DNA of 41,090 bases, taken from Acidobacteriaceae bacterium (GTDB lineage: Bacteria; Acidobacteriota; Terriglobia; Terriglobales; Acidobacteriaceae). Made by a program: the position numbers and the translations under genes. This document shows, piece after piece, positions 17,665-26,583 of the stretch (positions within the stretch are counted from its first letter, which is position 1; the number at the start of each line of letters is the position of its first letter). Under the pieces are notes generated by a model. That model was given only the letters and a program-made list of their open reading frames with translations. It made no database searches and had not been told where the DNA came from. Where the stretch lies: positions 1-41,090 of the forward strand of contig JASHOY010000251.1 of assembly GCA_030038435.1 (NCBI GenBank), given 5' to 3'.

Positions 17665-20574
17665 ATGAATGGCGGTCGTCGAGACAAAGCCAAAACCAAT
17701 TGTTCCACCTCTCGCGCGTACAAGGTTTCGCGCCGGGATTTCCTGGCTCTCGCCGGGTCGGCCACCGCGACGCTTGCCTTAAGCGGCGATGCGTTCCCTC
17801 AGACCCCAAAAATCGGCGATGCCCTCAACACCGCTTCTTTTAACGTGGGGAAGCTTGCCGGGACGCACGATTTGGATTCGCTGCCCAGTTGGGGACCCTA
17901 TTCCAAAAAATTCTTCGGCATCTCACATATTCCCGATGTAACTCGAGGCTTGAGCTTTGACCTGAGCCTTTTTCCCGGGCTCAGCCAGGGTCCCGTGACC
18001 TTGCCGAGCGTCACCGATCATTCGGGCGTTCATCCCTGGGAGGCGTCCACCGATCTCAATTTCTATTCCTTTCGTATGGAGACGATCTGGAAGGATCAGC
18101 TCTACTGCGATCTCGCTTTCTGCCACCTTAGCAGCCATAGCCGGCTCATCCGCATGCAAGTGGCAAACGAAAGCGGCGCCTCCAGAGAAATCGCGATACA
18201 TTGCCTCGCGCAGTTGTGCTTTCCACCGCTCAGAGAGCTGACCGCGCAGCCGGTCCAACTTTGCGAAGTGGAATTACCTCCCGGAGCCATCTGGGTGCAT
18301 GCGCTCGATTATCAGGATCTAACTTATGCCGTCCCGCGCCCTACCGACAACCTGGTGCCCGAAGGCAAATTTCGCGGCGAAGCGCGGCTGCAGAATTGCG
18401 TCGGAGGATCGGCCGTGGCCGAAGGCTTCGGCCGCGACGCAGGAGACACGTTGAGATATCGACTGCGTCTTGACCGTCCGTTCACACGCGCCGCTTTGAT
18501 TTGGCGTTTCAAGCTCAATCTCGGCGAGAGTGTCACCTTTCAGATGGAGGGAGCGGCGCAAGAGAAAATTCGGTTCGAGGGCACCGGTGAATTCAGCACC
18601 GTCACGGTTCCACTGGGACCGCTAAGTGCCGGACCGCTCGATCTCCGCTTTGTTTCCAGAGGCGGCGCTTCGTCTCTTGTGCTGAACGGCTTCGTTATTG
18701 CCGAGCAAGACCAGGCCATGAGCATCCGATTTACTGAAAAGCACTGGAGCCAGGTTCCGAAAACAGAAAGCGTTGGGCCTTCCGGCATCCTGATTAAATA
18801 TCGCGATGTCCACAACTGGTATGGGTTTGCCTTGGACACGCCATGGTCGCTTCAGCAGCAACTCAAGTGGCGCGACTTAGACGCAACTTTTCAAAACCAT
18901 TCAAGCGCGGACACTCAGCAACGCATCTTCGGCGACGGCCCGGGGCGTCCCGGCGATCCTGACTCCCTTTTTATTCATGCCCTCTCCCACCCGCTCACGA
19001 TTCCGCCCCACGGCAAACACCTGATCAACGGTATCGTTTGCACCGGCACTGAGGCTGAGGTGCGCCAGGCGCTCGATTCTTTCCCGCCTCGATCTGCCAT
19101 CTTTCAAAATGCCTTCCGTTCCACTCGCAATAAAGTCTTTCAGTTCCGTTGCTCACCGGCAGGCGAAACCTTCCGCTTCAGCCAGCAGAGAATGGCGGCG
19201 GTTACCCTCACCAATGTGGTTTACCCGCTTTACACCCAGCGCGAGACAATCCGGCATTACTCGCCTGGAAAGATTTGGGACTGCCTTTATACCTGGGATT
19301 CCGGATTCATCGGTCTGGGCCTGCTCGAACTCGACCCCCGGCGCGCACTCGATGCCCTCAATGCCTACACCACCCCCGAGGGCGCGCAATCGGCGTTCAT
19401 TCATCACGGCACCCCATTGCCGACCCAGATCTATCTCTATTTGGAGTTGTGGAACCGGACCCAATCCAAGCAACTGCTTGCATATTTTTATCCGCGCCTT
19501 CGCCAGTATCATCGCTTCATGGCCGGTCGCCTGGGCAGCTCCAATACCCGCCGGCACGAGGATCACCTCATCGTCACATGGGACTATTTCTATAACTCGG
19601 GTGGCTGGGACGATTACCCGCCGCAAGTCTATGTGCATCGGCAGAAACTCACATCAGTAGCAACGCCGGTCATTAACTCCGCGCACACCATTCGCTGCGC
19701 CAAGCTCCTCTGCCGGGTGGCCCTCGAGTTAGGCCACACCCAGGACTGCGCGGAATATCACCGCGATATCGCCACCTTATCCGCTTCCCTGCAAAAATAC
19801 TCCTGGGATGGGGACTCCGGATATTTCGGCTATGTTATGCACGAATCATCCGGTCGGCCAACCGGCGTCCTGCGCACCGCCGGCGGGGTCAACTTCAATA
19901 TGGGACTCGACGGTGTTTCTCCGCTCATCGCCGGTATCTGCAATCCTGATCAACGGGAGCGCATCCTCGATCATCTCTTTTCTGAAAAGCGCATGTGGAC
20001 CGAAATCGGAATCACTACGGTTGACAAATCCGCACCCTATTTCCGTCCTGACGGCTATTGGAACGGCAGTGTGTGGTTTGCGCACCAATGGTTTCTCTGG
20101 AAGACGATGCTCGACCTCGGCCGTGGCGATCTGGCCCTGCGCATCGCCCAAGCCGGTTTGCAGGTGTGGAAGCAGGTCACCGACGCTTCGTACAACTGCA
20201 TGGAACATTTCATGCCCCGCCCGCCTTCTGGCGCCGGATGGATTCAGTTCAGCAGCCTCTCGTCTCCCGCTCTTTCCTGGTTCGCCGCACTGTACACGCC
20301 CGGGCGGTTCACCTGCGGATTTGATATCTGGATCGAGCGGTGTAACTTCAGCGCGGGCAACCGGCGTCTGCAGGCCAGGCTCATCTCAACCGCCAACCAG
20401 TCCAGCTTGGGGTCAACTGTACTTGCCTGTATGCATCCAAGCGCTAACTACCAGGTAACTTGGAATGGGAAACCGGCTCAATTTGAGCTTGTCTTTGACG
20501 GCTTGTTACAGATTCAAATCCCGGCAACTGAAAACGCGGGCTGGCTGGTTGTTTCTCCGAATTCTGCAGGTTAG
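17665..20574 (+). CDS. Tat-exported six-hairpin glycosidase (GH63/trehalase-like)
   Basis: 969 residues. The N-terminus carries a twin-arginine signal (SRRDFLALAGS then a hydrophobic stretch), so it is exported folded. The N-terminal half (to about 480) is beta-rich and not assigned. The C-terminal half is an (alpha/alpha)6 catalytic domain: YSPGKIWDCLYTWDSGFIGL near residue 545, WDYFYNSGGWDDYPPQ near 648 with the likely acid Asp, and PDGYWNGSVWFAHQWFLWKT, all in the manner of GH63 and related clan GH-G enzymes. Substrate unknown, probably an alpha-linked glycan. The ATG at 17665 is fixed by AAGGGAG seven bases upstream. Last gene of the four-gene run. Confidence 0.85.
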   Translation: MNGGRRDKAKTNCSTSRAYKVSRRDFLALAGSATATLALSGDAFPQTPKIGDALNTASFNVGKLAGTHDLDSLPSWGPYSKKFFGISHIPDVTRGLSFDLSLFPGLSQGPVTLPSVTDHSGVHPWEASTDLNFYSFRMETIWKDQLYCDLAFCHLSSHSRLIRMQVANESGASREIAIHCLAQLCFPPLRELTAQPVQLCEVELPPGAIWVHALDYQDLTYAVPRPTDNLVPEGKFRGEARLQNCVGGSAVAEGFGRDAGDTLRYRLRLDRPFTRAALIWRFKLNLGESVTFQMEGAAQEKIRFEGTGEFSTVTVPLGPLSAGPLDLRFVSRGGASSLVLNGFVIAEQDQAMSIRFTEKHWSQVPKTESVGPSGILIKYRDVHNWYGFALDTPWSLQQQLKWRDLDATFQNHSSADTQQRIFGDGPGRPGDPDSLFIHALSHPLTIPPHGKHLINGIVCTGTEAEVRQALDSFPPRSAIFQNAFRSTRNKVFQFRCSPAGETFRFSQQRMAAVTLTNVVYPLYTQRETIRHYSPGKIWDCLYTWDSGFIGLGLLELDPRRALDALNAYTTPEGAQSAFIHHGTPLPTQIYLYLELWNRTQSKQLLAYFYPRLRQYHRFMAGRLGSSNTRRHEDHLIVTWDYFYNSGGWDDYPPQVYVHRQKLTSVATPVINSAHTIRCAKLLCRVALELGHTQDCAEYHRDIATLSASLQKYSWDGDSGYFGYVMHESSGRPTGVLRTAGGVNFNMGLDGVSPLIAGICNPDQRERILDHLFSEKRMWTEIGITTVDKSAPYFRPDGYWNGSVWFAHQWFLWKTMLDLGRGDLALRIAQAGLQVWKQVTDASYNCMEHFMPRPPSGAGWIQFSSLSSPALSWFAALYTPGRFTCGFDIWIERCNFSAGNRRLQARLISTANQSSLGSTVLACMHPSANYQVTWNGKPAQFELVFDGLLQIQIPATENAGWLVVSPNSAG

Positions 20575-20610
20575 CTATAAAGCCAGTTAGAGCGAACGGT
20601 GCAGTTATGA

Positions 20611-20649
20611 CCTGCTTTGCAAAGCATAATTGCGGAATGGCAAAGCAGG
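20611..20649. terminator. Hairpin between convergent genes, possible bidirectional terminator
   Basis: CCTGCTTTGC at 20611-20620 pairs perfectly with GCAAAGCAGG at 20640-20649 (10-base stem, 19-base loop). It lies midway between the stop of the Tat-exported glycosidase and the stop of the GH31 gene. No clear T run follows on either strand, so it may be a transcript-stabilising hairpin instead of an intrinsic terminator. Confidence 0.5.
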
Positions 20650-20718
20650 AGCGATCTTCTGCAATTTGATCATGTCCGGACTTAGCCGCCGCAGGTCGAA
20701 ATTCACGCGGCACGAGAA

Positions 20719-23121
20719 CTACCGGATCACATCCACCACCTGGTTGCCGGGCGCCGTCCACGCCGGGGCGCCCGTGTGGGTCAGCTTTTGCGCGGCCTCA
20801 TCCCAGTGCAGATGTGTCAACTTATAGTCGCCGTGTTCGTAAGCATAAGTGGTGCCGTCATCTCGGTAAAGGTTAAAATCGGCATCCCGGCCAGGCCAGA
20901 CTTCGACTTTAGTTATGGTCTGCTGATCCTCGGTGCTCTCCACCGCACCGCCCATGGGAATGATCGATCCCGCCCGCACAAACAGCGGCAGCCTGTCGAT
21001 CGGTGCATCCACAGTCACCGTCTCTCCGCCGTGGTACTTGGTGTGCGTCCAGTAGTCATACCAGTCCACCCCCGCCGGCAGATACACCTGCTTGGTGGTC
21101 TCGCCCTGCGAAGTTACCGGAGCTACCAGCAAGGCCGGCCCGAACATATACTCATCGCCTATCTCGTCCACCTTCGGATCGTTGGGAAAATCCATGAACA
21201 GCGCCCGCATAAATGGCGCGCCCGTCTCGTGCGTGTACCAGCCCAGCGAGTAGATATATGGCATCAGTGTGTAACGCAGCCGCAGATATTTTTCCAGGAT
21301 CGGCTCCGCCGCCGTGCCGTACGACCACACCTCGTTGTGCTTTCGCGTTCCATGCGTGCGAAAGATCGGCAGGAACGCCGCGTACTCGAACCACCGCGTG
21401 TACAGCTCCGGATAGTCCAGGTATCCGCCCACGTTGTCCCGCGCTGTCGCCGGATCCAGTAGCGGCGGGTGTTCTGGGATGTGCACGGGCGGCAATGCCT
21501 GCCAGCCGCCCGTGTCGTTGCTCCAGTAGTTCAGCCCTGAAGCCGCCACGTCCAGCCCGGTTGGAATTTGCCGCCGCAGAGTGTCCCAGGTCGGGTAAAT
21601 GTCAGACGACCAGACAATCGTGCTGTTGTGTTGCACGCCCAGATAGCCGTCGCGAGAGAGAATCAGCCCGCGCGTGTCGCCCGCTGAGCGATAGCCGCTA
21701 TACAGCGCGCCAGTATGAAAGAGCGGGTAGACATTGAAGTACTCAATACCCGGTCCGATGTGGAAATAACTGCCGTTCGGTGGCAAGTCCGGCTCCGTTT
21801 CATCGGCCCATATGTAATTGAAGCCTTTGCTCAGGATGTTGTCCTTGATCACCTCCCAGTACCACTTCGCGGCCGCCGGGTTGGTCGCGTCGATGTCAGA
21901 CCCCGCATGGTCGTAAGGCAGGCCGTTGGTGGGCGTGCCATCGGCCAGGTGCTCGAACCACCCCTTGTCTTGCAGCATCTCGTAAAAGCGGTCGGTCGAG
22001 ACAAAGCGCGGCCACACGCTGATCATGGTTTTAATGCCCATCGCATGCAGCTCTGCATTCATCTTCGACGGATCGGGCCAGTCCTTGGCATTGAAGTCCA
22101 TCTGCCCCATGTTGGTGTAATAGAACCAGTCGACGATGATCATATCCAGCGGCAGATGCCGCTCGCGGTAGCCATTCGCCACCGCCATCACCTCGGACTG
22201 GCTGCTGTATCGCTGCTTGCACTGGATGTATCCATAGGCAGCCTTGGGCAGCATGGGCGTGCTTCCCGTCAGCAGCGCATAGCCGGAATACAGTTTGTCT
22301 GTGCTCTCTCCATAGATCACGAAAAACGACACCCGGTCGCCCACCTGCGACTCCCACCTGGTCTGTTCGTTGAACCCTGGAATAATCGTTGTCTTAGATG
22401 GGTTGTCCCACAGCACCGCGTAGTGCCGGTTGGTCACCAGCAACGGCACGCAAAACGTCGGCCCGGCGGGTGCCGTGTAGTTGTTCCAGCAGCGAATAGC
22501 ATGGTCGCGGTGATCGAGATATCCCTGCTGGTTCTCACCCAAGCCGTAATAGTGCTCGTCGCCTGGCGAGAAAAACGTCGCTCCTACCTCGTCGTATACC
22601 TCGTCCGGATTGCGCGGATCGTAATGGTCATATGCAATGGAAGGTTTCACCTCGTTGAGAATCCCCGCGTTGCCGTCCTTATAATTCGGAACCGACATCG
22701 TCCAGCCTTCCATCCGCAGCAGCGTCTTGCCATCGGCCCCCAATACCTGCAGCGGAATATGCGGCGTCGAGCCGCGGAAGTACTTGCAGGTGTCACAACC
22801 TTCCGGCGGTCCGCCATGCCCATAATGCGGCACTGCCAGCTCCACCTTCATCTGCGCGGACTCATAAGTGTCCAGCGAAGCGGTGTGCGTATACGTCCAG
22901 CCCGCATCCTTGGCCTGCGCGCTGATGCCATATCCCGGTGGCGCCAGGGCCGCCGCTTTGTCCAAGCTCATGGTGATGCGCACAATATTAGGTGCGTATG
23001 ATTCCAGCGTCACTGTCGCGTTGTCTCGTTGCAGAACTACCTGTTTCTGAGCACTCGCGCTGCCGGCGGTGAAAAGCGAAATAAGCAAAACTGAAGCCAA
23101 TAGCCTTGGTGTCATTTCCAC
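20719..23121 (-). CDS. Exported GH31 family enzyme, alpha-xylosidase type
   Basis: 800 residues with a Sec signal peptide (PRLLASVLLISLFTAGSASA, cleavage after SASAQ). An N-terminal beta-sandwich precedes the GH31 barrel. The nucleophile motif reads FNYIWADETEPD with D440, in the W-x-D-x-T-E-P form found in alpha-xylosidases; the acid/base region is NYWSNDTGGW with D536, and FRTHGTRKHN follows. LPLDMIIVDWFYY is the conserved first barrel strand. Expected role: release of alpha-linked xylose or glucose from oligosaccharides in the periplasm. A GTG at 23121 has GGAAG six bases upstream; an ATG at 23115 is the alternative. Convergent with the neighbouring carbohydrate operon and probably part of the same function. 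Confidence 0.92.
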   Translation of the reverse strand: MEMTPRLLASVLLISLFTAGSASAQKQVVLQRDNATVTLESYAPNIVRITMSLDKAAALAPPGYGISAQAKDAGWTYTHTASLDTYESAQMKVELAVPHYGHGGPPEGCDTCKYFRGSTPHIPLQVLGADGKTLLRMEGWTMSVPNYKDGNAGILNEVKPSIAYDHYDPRNPDEVYDEVGATFFSPGDEHYYGLGENQQGYLDHRDHAIRCWNNYTAPAGPTFCVPLLVTNRHYAVLWDNPSKTTIIPGFNEQTRWESQVGDRVSFFVIYGESTDKLYSGYALLTGSTPMLPKAAYGYIQCKQRYSSQSEVMAVANGYRERHLPLDMIIVDWFYYTNMGQMDFNAKDWPDPSKMNAELHAMGIKTMISVWPRFVSTDRFYEMLQDKGWFEHLADGTPTNGLPYDHAGSDIDATNPAAAKWYWEVIKDNILSKGFNYIWADETEPDLPPNGSYFHIGPGIEYFNVYPLFHTGALYSGYRSAGDTRGLILSRDGYLGVQHNSTIVWSSDIYPTWDTLRRQIPTGLDVAASGLNYWSNDTGGWQALPPVHIPEHPPLLDPATARDNVGGYLDYPELYTRWFEYAAFLPIFRTHGTRKHNEVWSYGTAAEPILEKYLRLRYTLMPYIYSLGWYTHETGAPFMRALFMDFPNDPKVDEIGDEYMFGPALLVAPVTSQGETTKQVYLPAGVDWYDYWTHTKYHGGETVTVDAPIDRLPLFVRAGSIIPMGGAVESTEDQQTITKVEVWPGRDADFNLYRDDGTTYAYEHGDYKLTHLHWDEAAQKLTHTGAPAWTAPGNQVVDVIR

Positions 23122-23149
23122 TCTGGTCTTCCGGAAGTTTTGGGTTGGA

Positions 23150-23166
23150 TCATATGATTCATATGA
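23150..23166. promoter_or_regulatory. Tandem TCATATGA palindromes upstream of the GH31 gene
   Basis: TCATATGA occurs at 23150-23157 and again at 23159-23166, each a perfect palindrome, nine bases apart, about 30 bases upstream of the GH31 start. The spacing places both copies on nearly the same helix face. Likely a dimer-binding operator for the GH31 gene or the divergent 139-residue protein; no regulator is assigned. Confidence 0.45.
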
Positions 23167-23325
23167 CCTGCCATTCTACAGAACTTGAACGGCACTGTAA
23201 CTGAAACGTCGTTGCTTGCAGCGCGATTACCCAGAAGCCCTGCCCGCGGCAATGCGCAACTCATGCCGGAGTTTGCGTTCGGCTTCCTTACGCTTTCCTT
23301 TCGACTCGCCATCCATAATGACCCT

Positions 23326-23745
23326 ATGTACATCCGTCTAAGCCGGGTGCGCCGCTCTCTCCCGGTAATTCTCGGCGTTGCCACGCTGGCCGGCGTCGGC
23401 CTGCTCTTCTTCCGGGATGCCAATCCCCAGCTTTTTCCCTCCCATGCCCATGATTATCTGGCCGCCTTTCCTTTGGCCATGATCGCGGTCGCCTATCTCC
23501 TCTACCAGATCGCCCACCGCCCTGCGCCTCTGGAAATGATGAAGGCCGTGCTGTTGGCGACTGCATTTCTGTTCTGGGCGGCCAACCAGCTCTGGCCCAA
23601 TCTCACCCAGGCCACGCTCTTCAACGACATCGCCATCGCCCTCTTTGTCCTCGACGTTTTTCTGGTCATCATCGGCTGGCCCGCTTCGTCTCCCGATGAA
23701 TCGTTTGCGGAAATTTACGCGGAGACCGAGAAAAGGCAGCATTAG
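23326..23745 (+). CDS. Four-helix membrane protein, unknown function
   Basis: 139 residues starting MYIRLSRVRRSLPVILGVAT. Hydrophobic segments at about 10-28, 43-62, 71-90 and 97-118 suggest four membrane helices with a short acidic C-terminal tail (SPDESFAEIYAETEKRQH). No family is recognised. The ATG at 23326 is chosen because the helices start immediately after; an earlier in-frame GTG/ATG adds a mixed leader. It is divergent from the GH31 gene and convergent with metF. Confidence 0.65.
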   Translation: MYIRLSRVRRSLPVILGVATLAGVGLLFFRDANPQLFPSHAHDYLAAFPLAMIAVAYLLYQIAHRPAPLEMMKAVLLATAFLFWAANQLWPNLTQATLFNDIAIALFVLDVFLVIIGWPASSPDESFAEIYAETEKRQH

Positions 23746-23877
23746 GCGGGATGCCTCGCCGCCGTGGCTATTGCGCCTCGTTCGTCCCGAGCATCATGTG
23801 GCTCCTTCGCTCGCGCACCATATCAACTTCGGCTTGGCGCTTGCCGGCATGGCGCCGCTGGCTTACGCCACCTTCGG

Positions 23878-24795
23878 TCAGCGCTCGCCGGTGCTGATGG
23901 GCGCAGCCGGAACCAGCGGTTCCGTCCCCACCGCCGCACGCTGAGCCAGCGGCAGTCCCAGATTCTTCCACAGCCGCGTGCTCGCCTCCGCCTGGTTAAT
24001 GGTGTAGAAGTGCAATCCCGGCGCGCCGTTGCGCAGCAGCGTTTCGCACATCCGCGTCACCACCTCCACGCCAAAATCCACCAGCCCCGCCTTGTCTTCC
24101 TGCAGCTCTTCGAGGCGCAGCCTTATCCACCTCGGCAGATCCGCTCCGCACCCCGCGCAGAACCGCACCGTGTTCGCAAATCCGGTAATCGGCATGATCC
24201 CCGGAATCACTGGAATGCGAACTCCCGCCCTTGCGCAGCGGTCCATAAAGTGGAAATAGGCGTCGGCGTTGTAGAAGAGCTGCGTGATCGCTCCATCCGC
24301 ACCGGCCTCCACCTTGCGGCAGAAGTGCTCAAAATCCGCACCCGGGCTGGGCGCCTGTGGATGCATCTCCGGATACGCCGCCACCTCGATTTTGAATGCG
24401 TCGCCGTGCTTCTCGCGAATGTATCGCACCAACTCCACGGCATAATGAAATTCGCCCGGCGCAGCCGCGCTCATCGCCGTCGCCGGCAAATCGCCTCTTA
24501 GCGCCACAATCCGCTTCATCCCCGCCGCGCTGTAGCGTTCCAGCAGCAAAGCGATATTGGCCCGCGTCGACCCCACGCAGGTCAGGTGCGGCGCCGCCTC
24601 GATGCCGGCGTGTTCCACCACTTTCATCAACGTCTGGTAGGTTCCGTCCTGCGTAGACCCGCCCGCCCCGTACGTCACCGAAAAATATTGCGGGCGCAGC
24701 GTCGCAAGCTGCGCAATCACGGCAGGCAGCTTGGCGGCGCCCTCCGGCGTGCGCGGCGGAAATAACTCGAACGAGAAACTCAGCGGCGAATTCAT
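23878..24795 (-). CDS. metF: Methylenetetrahydrofolate reductase
   Basis: 305 residues. The start SFSFELFPPRTPEGAAKL, then VTYGAGGSTQDGTY, GIEAAPHLTCVG, RIVALRGDLP, GADGAITQLFYNAD and IPVIPGIMPITGF are the canonical flavin and folate binding signatures of MetF. It reduces 5,10-methylene-THF to 5-methyl-THF, supplying methyl groups for methionine synthesis. Start ATG at 24795. It follows ahcY by 107 bases on the same strand, so the two may be one transcript of the S-adenosylmethionine cycle, facing an ArsR-methyltransferase regulator gene. Confidence 0.96.
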   Translation of the reverse strand: MNSPLSFSFELFPPRTPEGAAKLPAVIAQLATLRPQYFSVTYGAGGSTQDGTYQTLMKVVEHAGIEAAPHLTCVGSTRANIALLLERYSAAGMKRIVALRGDLPATAMSAAAPGEFHYAVELVRYIREKHGDAFKIEVAAYPEMHPQAPSPGADFEHFCRKVEAGADGAITQLFYNADAYFHFMDRCARAGVRIPVIPGIMPITGFANTVRFCAGCGADLPRWIRLRLEELQEDKAGLVDFGVEVVTRMCETLLRNGAPGLHFYTINQAEASTRLWKNLGLPLAQRAAVGTEPLVPAAPISTGER

Positions 24796-24902
24796 AGCAA
24801 GTGATCAGCGGTCAGTGTTCAGAAGTCGGTATTGCAATCCCCGCCGGCCACTGGCTGGTCCCCGTCCCCTGAGCCTGACCCCTGATCCCTATTCTCTTCC
24901 CC

Positions 24903-26333
24903 TTAGTATCTGTAGTGGTCGGCCTTGAACGGCCCTTCCACCGGCACGCCAATATAATCGGCCTGCTTCTGCGAAAGCTTGGTCAGCTTCACCCCGATCT
25001 TCTCCAGATGCAGACGCGCCACTTCCTCATCCAGCTTCTTGGGCAGCACGTACACCTTCTTTTCGTAGCTGTCGCGGTTCTTCCACAAATCGATCTGCGC
25101 GAGCGTCTGGTTGGCAAAGCTGTTACTCATCACAAAGCTAGGGTGCCCCGTCGCGCAGCCCAGGTTCACCAGCCGACCTTCGGCCAGCACAAAAATCGCG
25201 TGACCATCCGGGAAGACGTACTTATCCACCTGCGGCTTGATGTTCACCTTCTCCACGCCCGGCTCCTGGTTCAACCGGTCCATCTGGATCTCGTTATCGA
25301 AGTGCCCGATGTTGCACACAATCGCCTGGTCCTTCATCCGCTTCATGTGCTCCAGGGTGATGATGTCCGTATTCCCCGTGCACGTCACATAAATATCGCC
25401 GCGCCCCAGCGAATCCTCAACGGTCGTCACTTCGAACCCTTCCATCGCCGCCTGCAGCGCATTGATGGGGTCAATCTCCGTCACCAGCACCCGGGCCCCC
25501 ATGCCGCGCAGCGAGTGGCTCGATCCCTTGCCCACATCGCCGTATCCGCAGATCACCGCCACCTTGCCCGCCATCATCACGTCCGTAGCGCGCTTGATCC
25601 CGTCCGCCAGCGACTCCCGGCACCCATACAAATTATCGAACTTCGATTTTGTCACCGAATCGTTCACGTTGATCGCCGGCACCAGCAGCTTGCCCTGCTC
25701 CATCATCTTGTAAAGCCGGTGTACGCCCGTGGTCGTCTCCTCGCTCACCCCGCGCCATTCCCTGGCCACCTTGTGCCAGTGCTGCGGATCATCCCCATAC
25801 ACCTTCTTCAGCAGGTCCTTGATCACCTGCTCTTCGTGATTGCCGCTCGGCCCATCCACCCACTTATCGCCCTCTTCCAGCTCATATCCCTTGTGAATCA
25901 GCAGCGTCGCATCGCCCCCATCATCCACTATCAGCTCCGGCCCCTTGCCGCCCTTGTGCGTCAGCGCCTGGTAGGTGCACCACCAGTAGTCCTCCAGCGT
26001 CTCGCCCTTCCACGCAAACACCGGCACGCCCGCCGCCGCAATCGCCGCTGCCGCGTGGTCCTGCGTCGAAAAGATATTGCAGCTTGCCCAGCGCACCTCC
26101 GCGCCCAGGCTCACCAGCGTCTCAATCAGCGCCGCCGTCTGAATCGTCATGTGCAGCGACCCGCTCACCCGCACGCCCTTGAGCGGCTTTTCCGCGGCAT
26201 ACTTGTTGCGGATCGCCATCAGCCCCGGCATCTCCTGCTCGGCAATCTCAATCTCCTTGCGGCCCCACTCGGCCAGCGACATATCCGCCACCTTGTAGGC
26301 CTGCTCCGCCACTTCCACCGTCGTTGCTGCCAT
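24903..26333 (-). CDS. ahcY: Adenosylhomocysteinase (S-adenosylhomocysteine hydrolase)
   Basis: 476 residues. Typical motifs include [58 protein letters not shown], the NAD-binding [19 protein letters not shown], and the conserved C-terminal end KADHYRY. It hydrolyses S-adenosylhomocysteine to adenosine and homocysteine, relieving inhibition of methyltransferases. GAGGAG lies seven bases before the ATG. Upstream of the ATG, the 250-base region shared with the divergent ArsR-type regulator holds a TATC/GATA palindrome, suggesting control by that regulator. No consensus SAH riboswitch was recognised. Confidence 0.98.
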   Translation of the reverse strand: MAATTVEVAEQAYKVADMSLAEWGRKEIEIAEQEMPGLMAIRNKYAAEKPLKGVRVSGSLHMTIQTAALIETLVSLGAEVRWASCNIFSTQDHAAAAIAAAGVPVFAWKGETLEDYWWCTYQALTHKGGKGPELIVDDGGDATLLIHKGYELEEGDKWVDGPSGNHEEQVIKDLLKKVYGDDPQHWHKVAREWRGVSEETTTGVHRLYKMMEQGKLLVPAINVNDSVTKSKFDNLYGCRESLADGIKRATDVMMAGKVAVICGYGDVGKGSSHSLRGMGARVLVTEIDPINALQAAMEGFEVTTVEDSLGRGDIYVTCTGNTDIITLEHMKRMKDQAIVCNIGHFDNEIQMDRLNQEPGVEKVNIKPQVDKYVFPDGHAIFVLAEGRLVNLGCATGHPSFVMSNSFANQTLAQIDLWKNRDSYEKKVYVLPKKLDEEVARLHLEKIGVKLTKLSQKQADYIGVPVEGPFKADHYRY

Positions 26334-26355
26334 CTCTATTCTCCTCGCATCGTGT

Positions 26356-26365
26356 TATCGTGATA
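26356..26365. promoter_or_regulatory. TATC/GATA palindrome upstream of ahcY, putative regulator site
   Basis: TATCGTGATA is a palindrome apart from its two central bases, 23 bases upstream of the ahcY start, with a further TATC half-site at 26376-26379. A winged-helix ArsR-type dimer would be expected to bind such an element; the divergent ArsR-methyltransferase gene is the natural partner. Assignment is by position, not by a remembered consensus. Confidence 0.5.
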
Positions 26366-26421
26366 TGTTGATGTGTATCAGAAACCACCGGAGCCGTCAA
26401 CCGCTCTTCCATTGCAACTTC

Positions 26422-26479
26422 CCCCGGAAGGGGAAACGAAAATAGCTCAGGTCAAGCGGAGCGCAGCCCTGGGAACAGG
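26422..26479. repeat. Dispersed palindromic repeat, copy A (leader)
   Basis: About 58 bases beginning CCCCGGAAGGGG and containing ACGAAAATAGC and AGCGCAGCCCTGGGAACAGG. It matches a stretch inside the coding sequence of the divergent-downstream regulator gene at 26912-26970 with about 50 of 59 positions equal and one single-base indel. Short hairpins (CCCC/GGGG and CCCTG/CAGGG) are visible, as in REP-like elements. Confidence 0.7.
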
Positions 26480-26499
26480 GATCAACGTGACGGATGCGC

Positions 26500-26542
26500 C
26501 CGGGAGGGTCGCTGCGAACGACCCGATCTCCGACCCTCCCGG
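26500..26542 (+). other. Perfect 12-base stem-loop in the leader of the ArsR-methyltransferase gene
   Basis: CCGGGAGGGTCG at 26500-26511 pairs with CGACCCTCCCGG at 26531-26542, a 19-base loop between. It ends 41 bases before the regulator start. With no T run after it, it could be an RNA structure in the leader, a protein site, or part of the adjacent palindromic repeat. Confidence 0.6.
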
Positions 26543-26583
26543 CAAAACTAACCCCGGCACTTCAGCCCGAGGGATAAACACTC

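Noticed and set aside
21715-23001. 428-codon open frame on the plus strand
   Set aside because: Antisense to the GH31 gene; composition is typical of a shadow frame.
24915-26363. 482-codon open frame on the plus strand
   Set aside because: Antisense to ahcY, His/Arg-rich and without family character.
26334-26583. SAH riboswitch upstream of ahcY
   Set aside because: The hairpins seen lie toward the regulator gene, and the ahcY-proximal part shows no structure I can match to the known SAH riboswitch.
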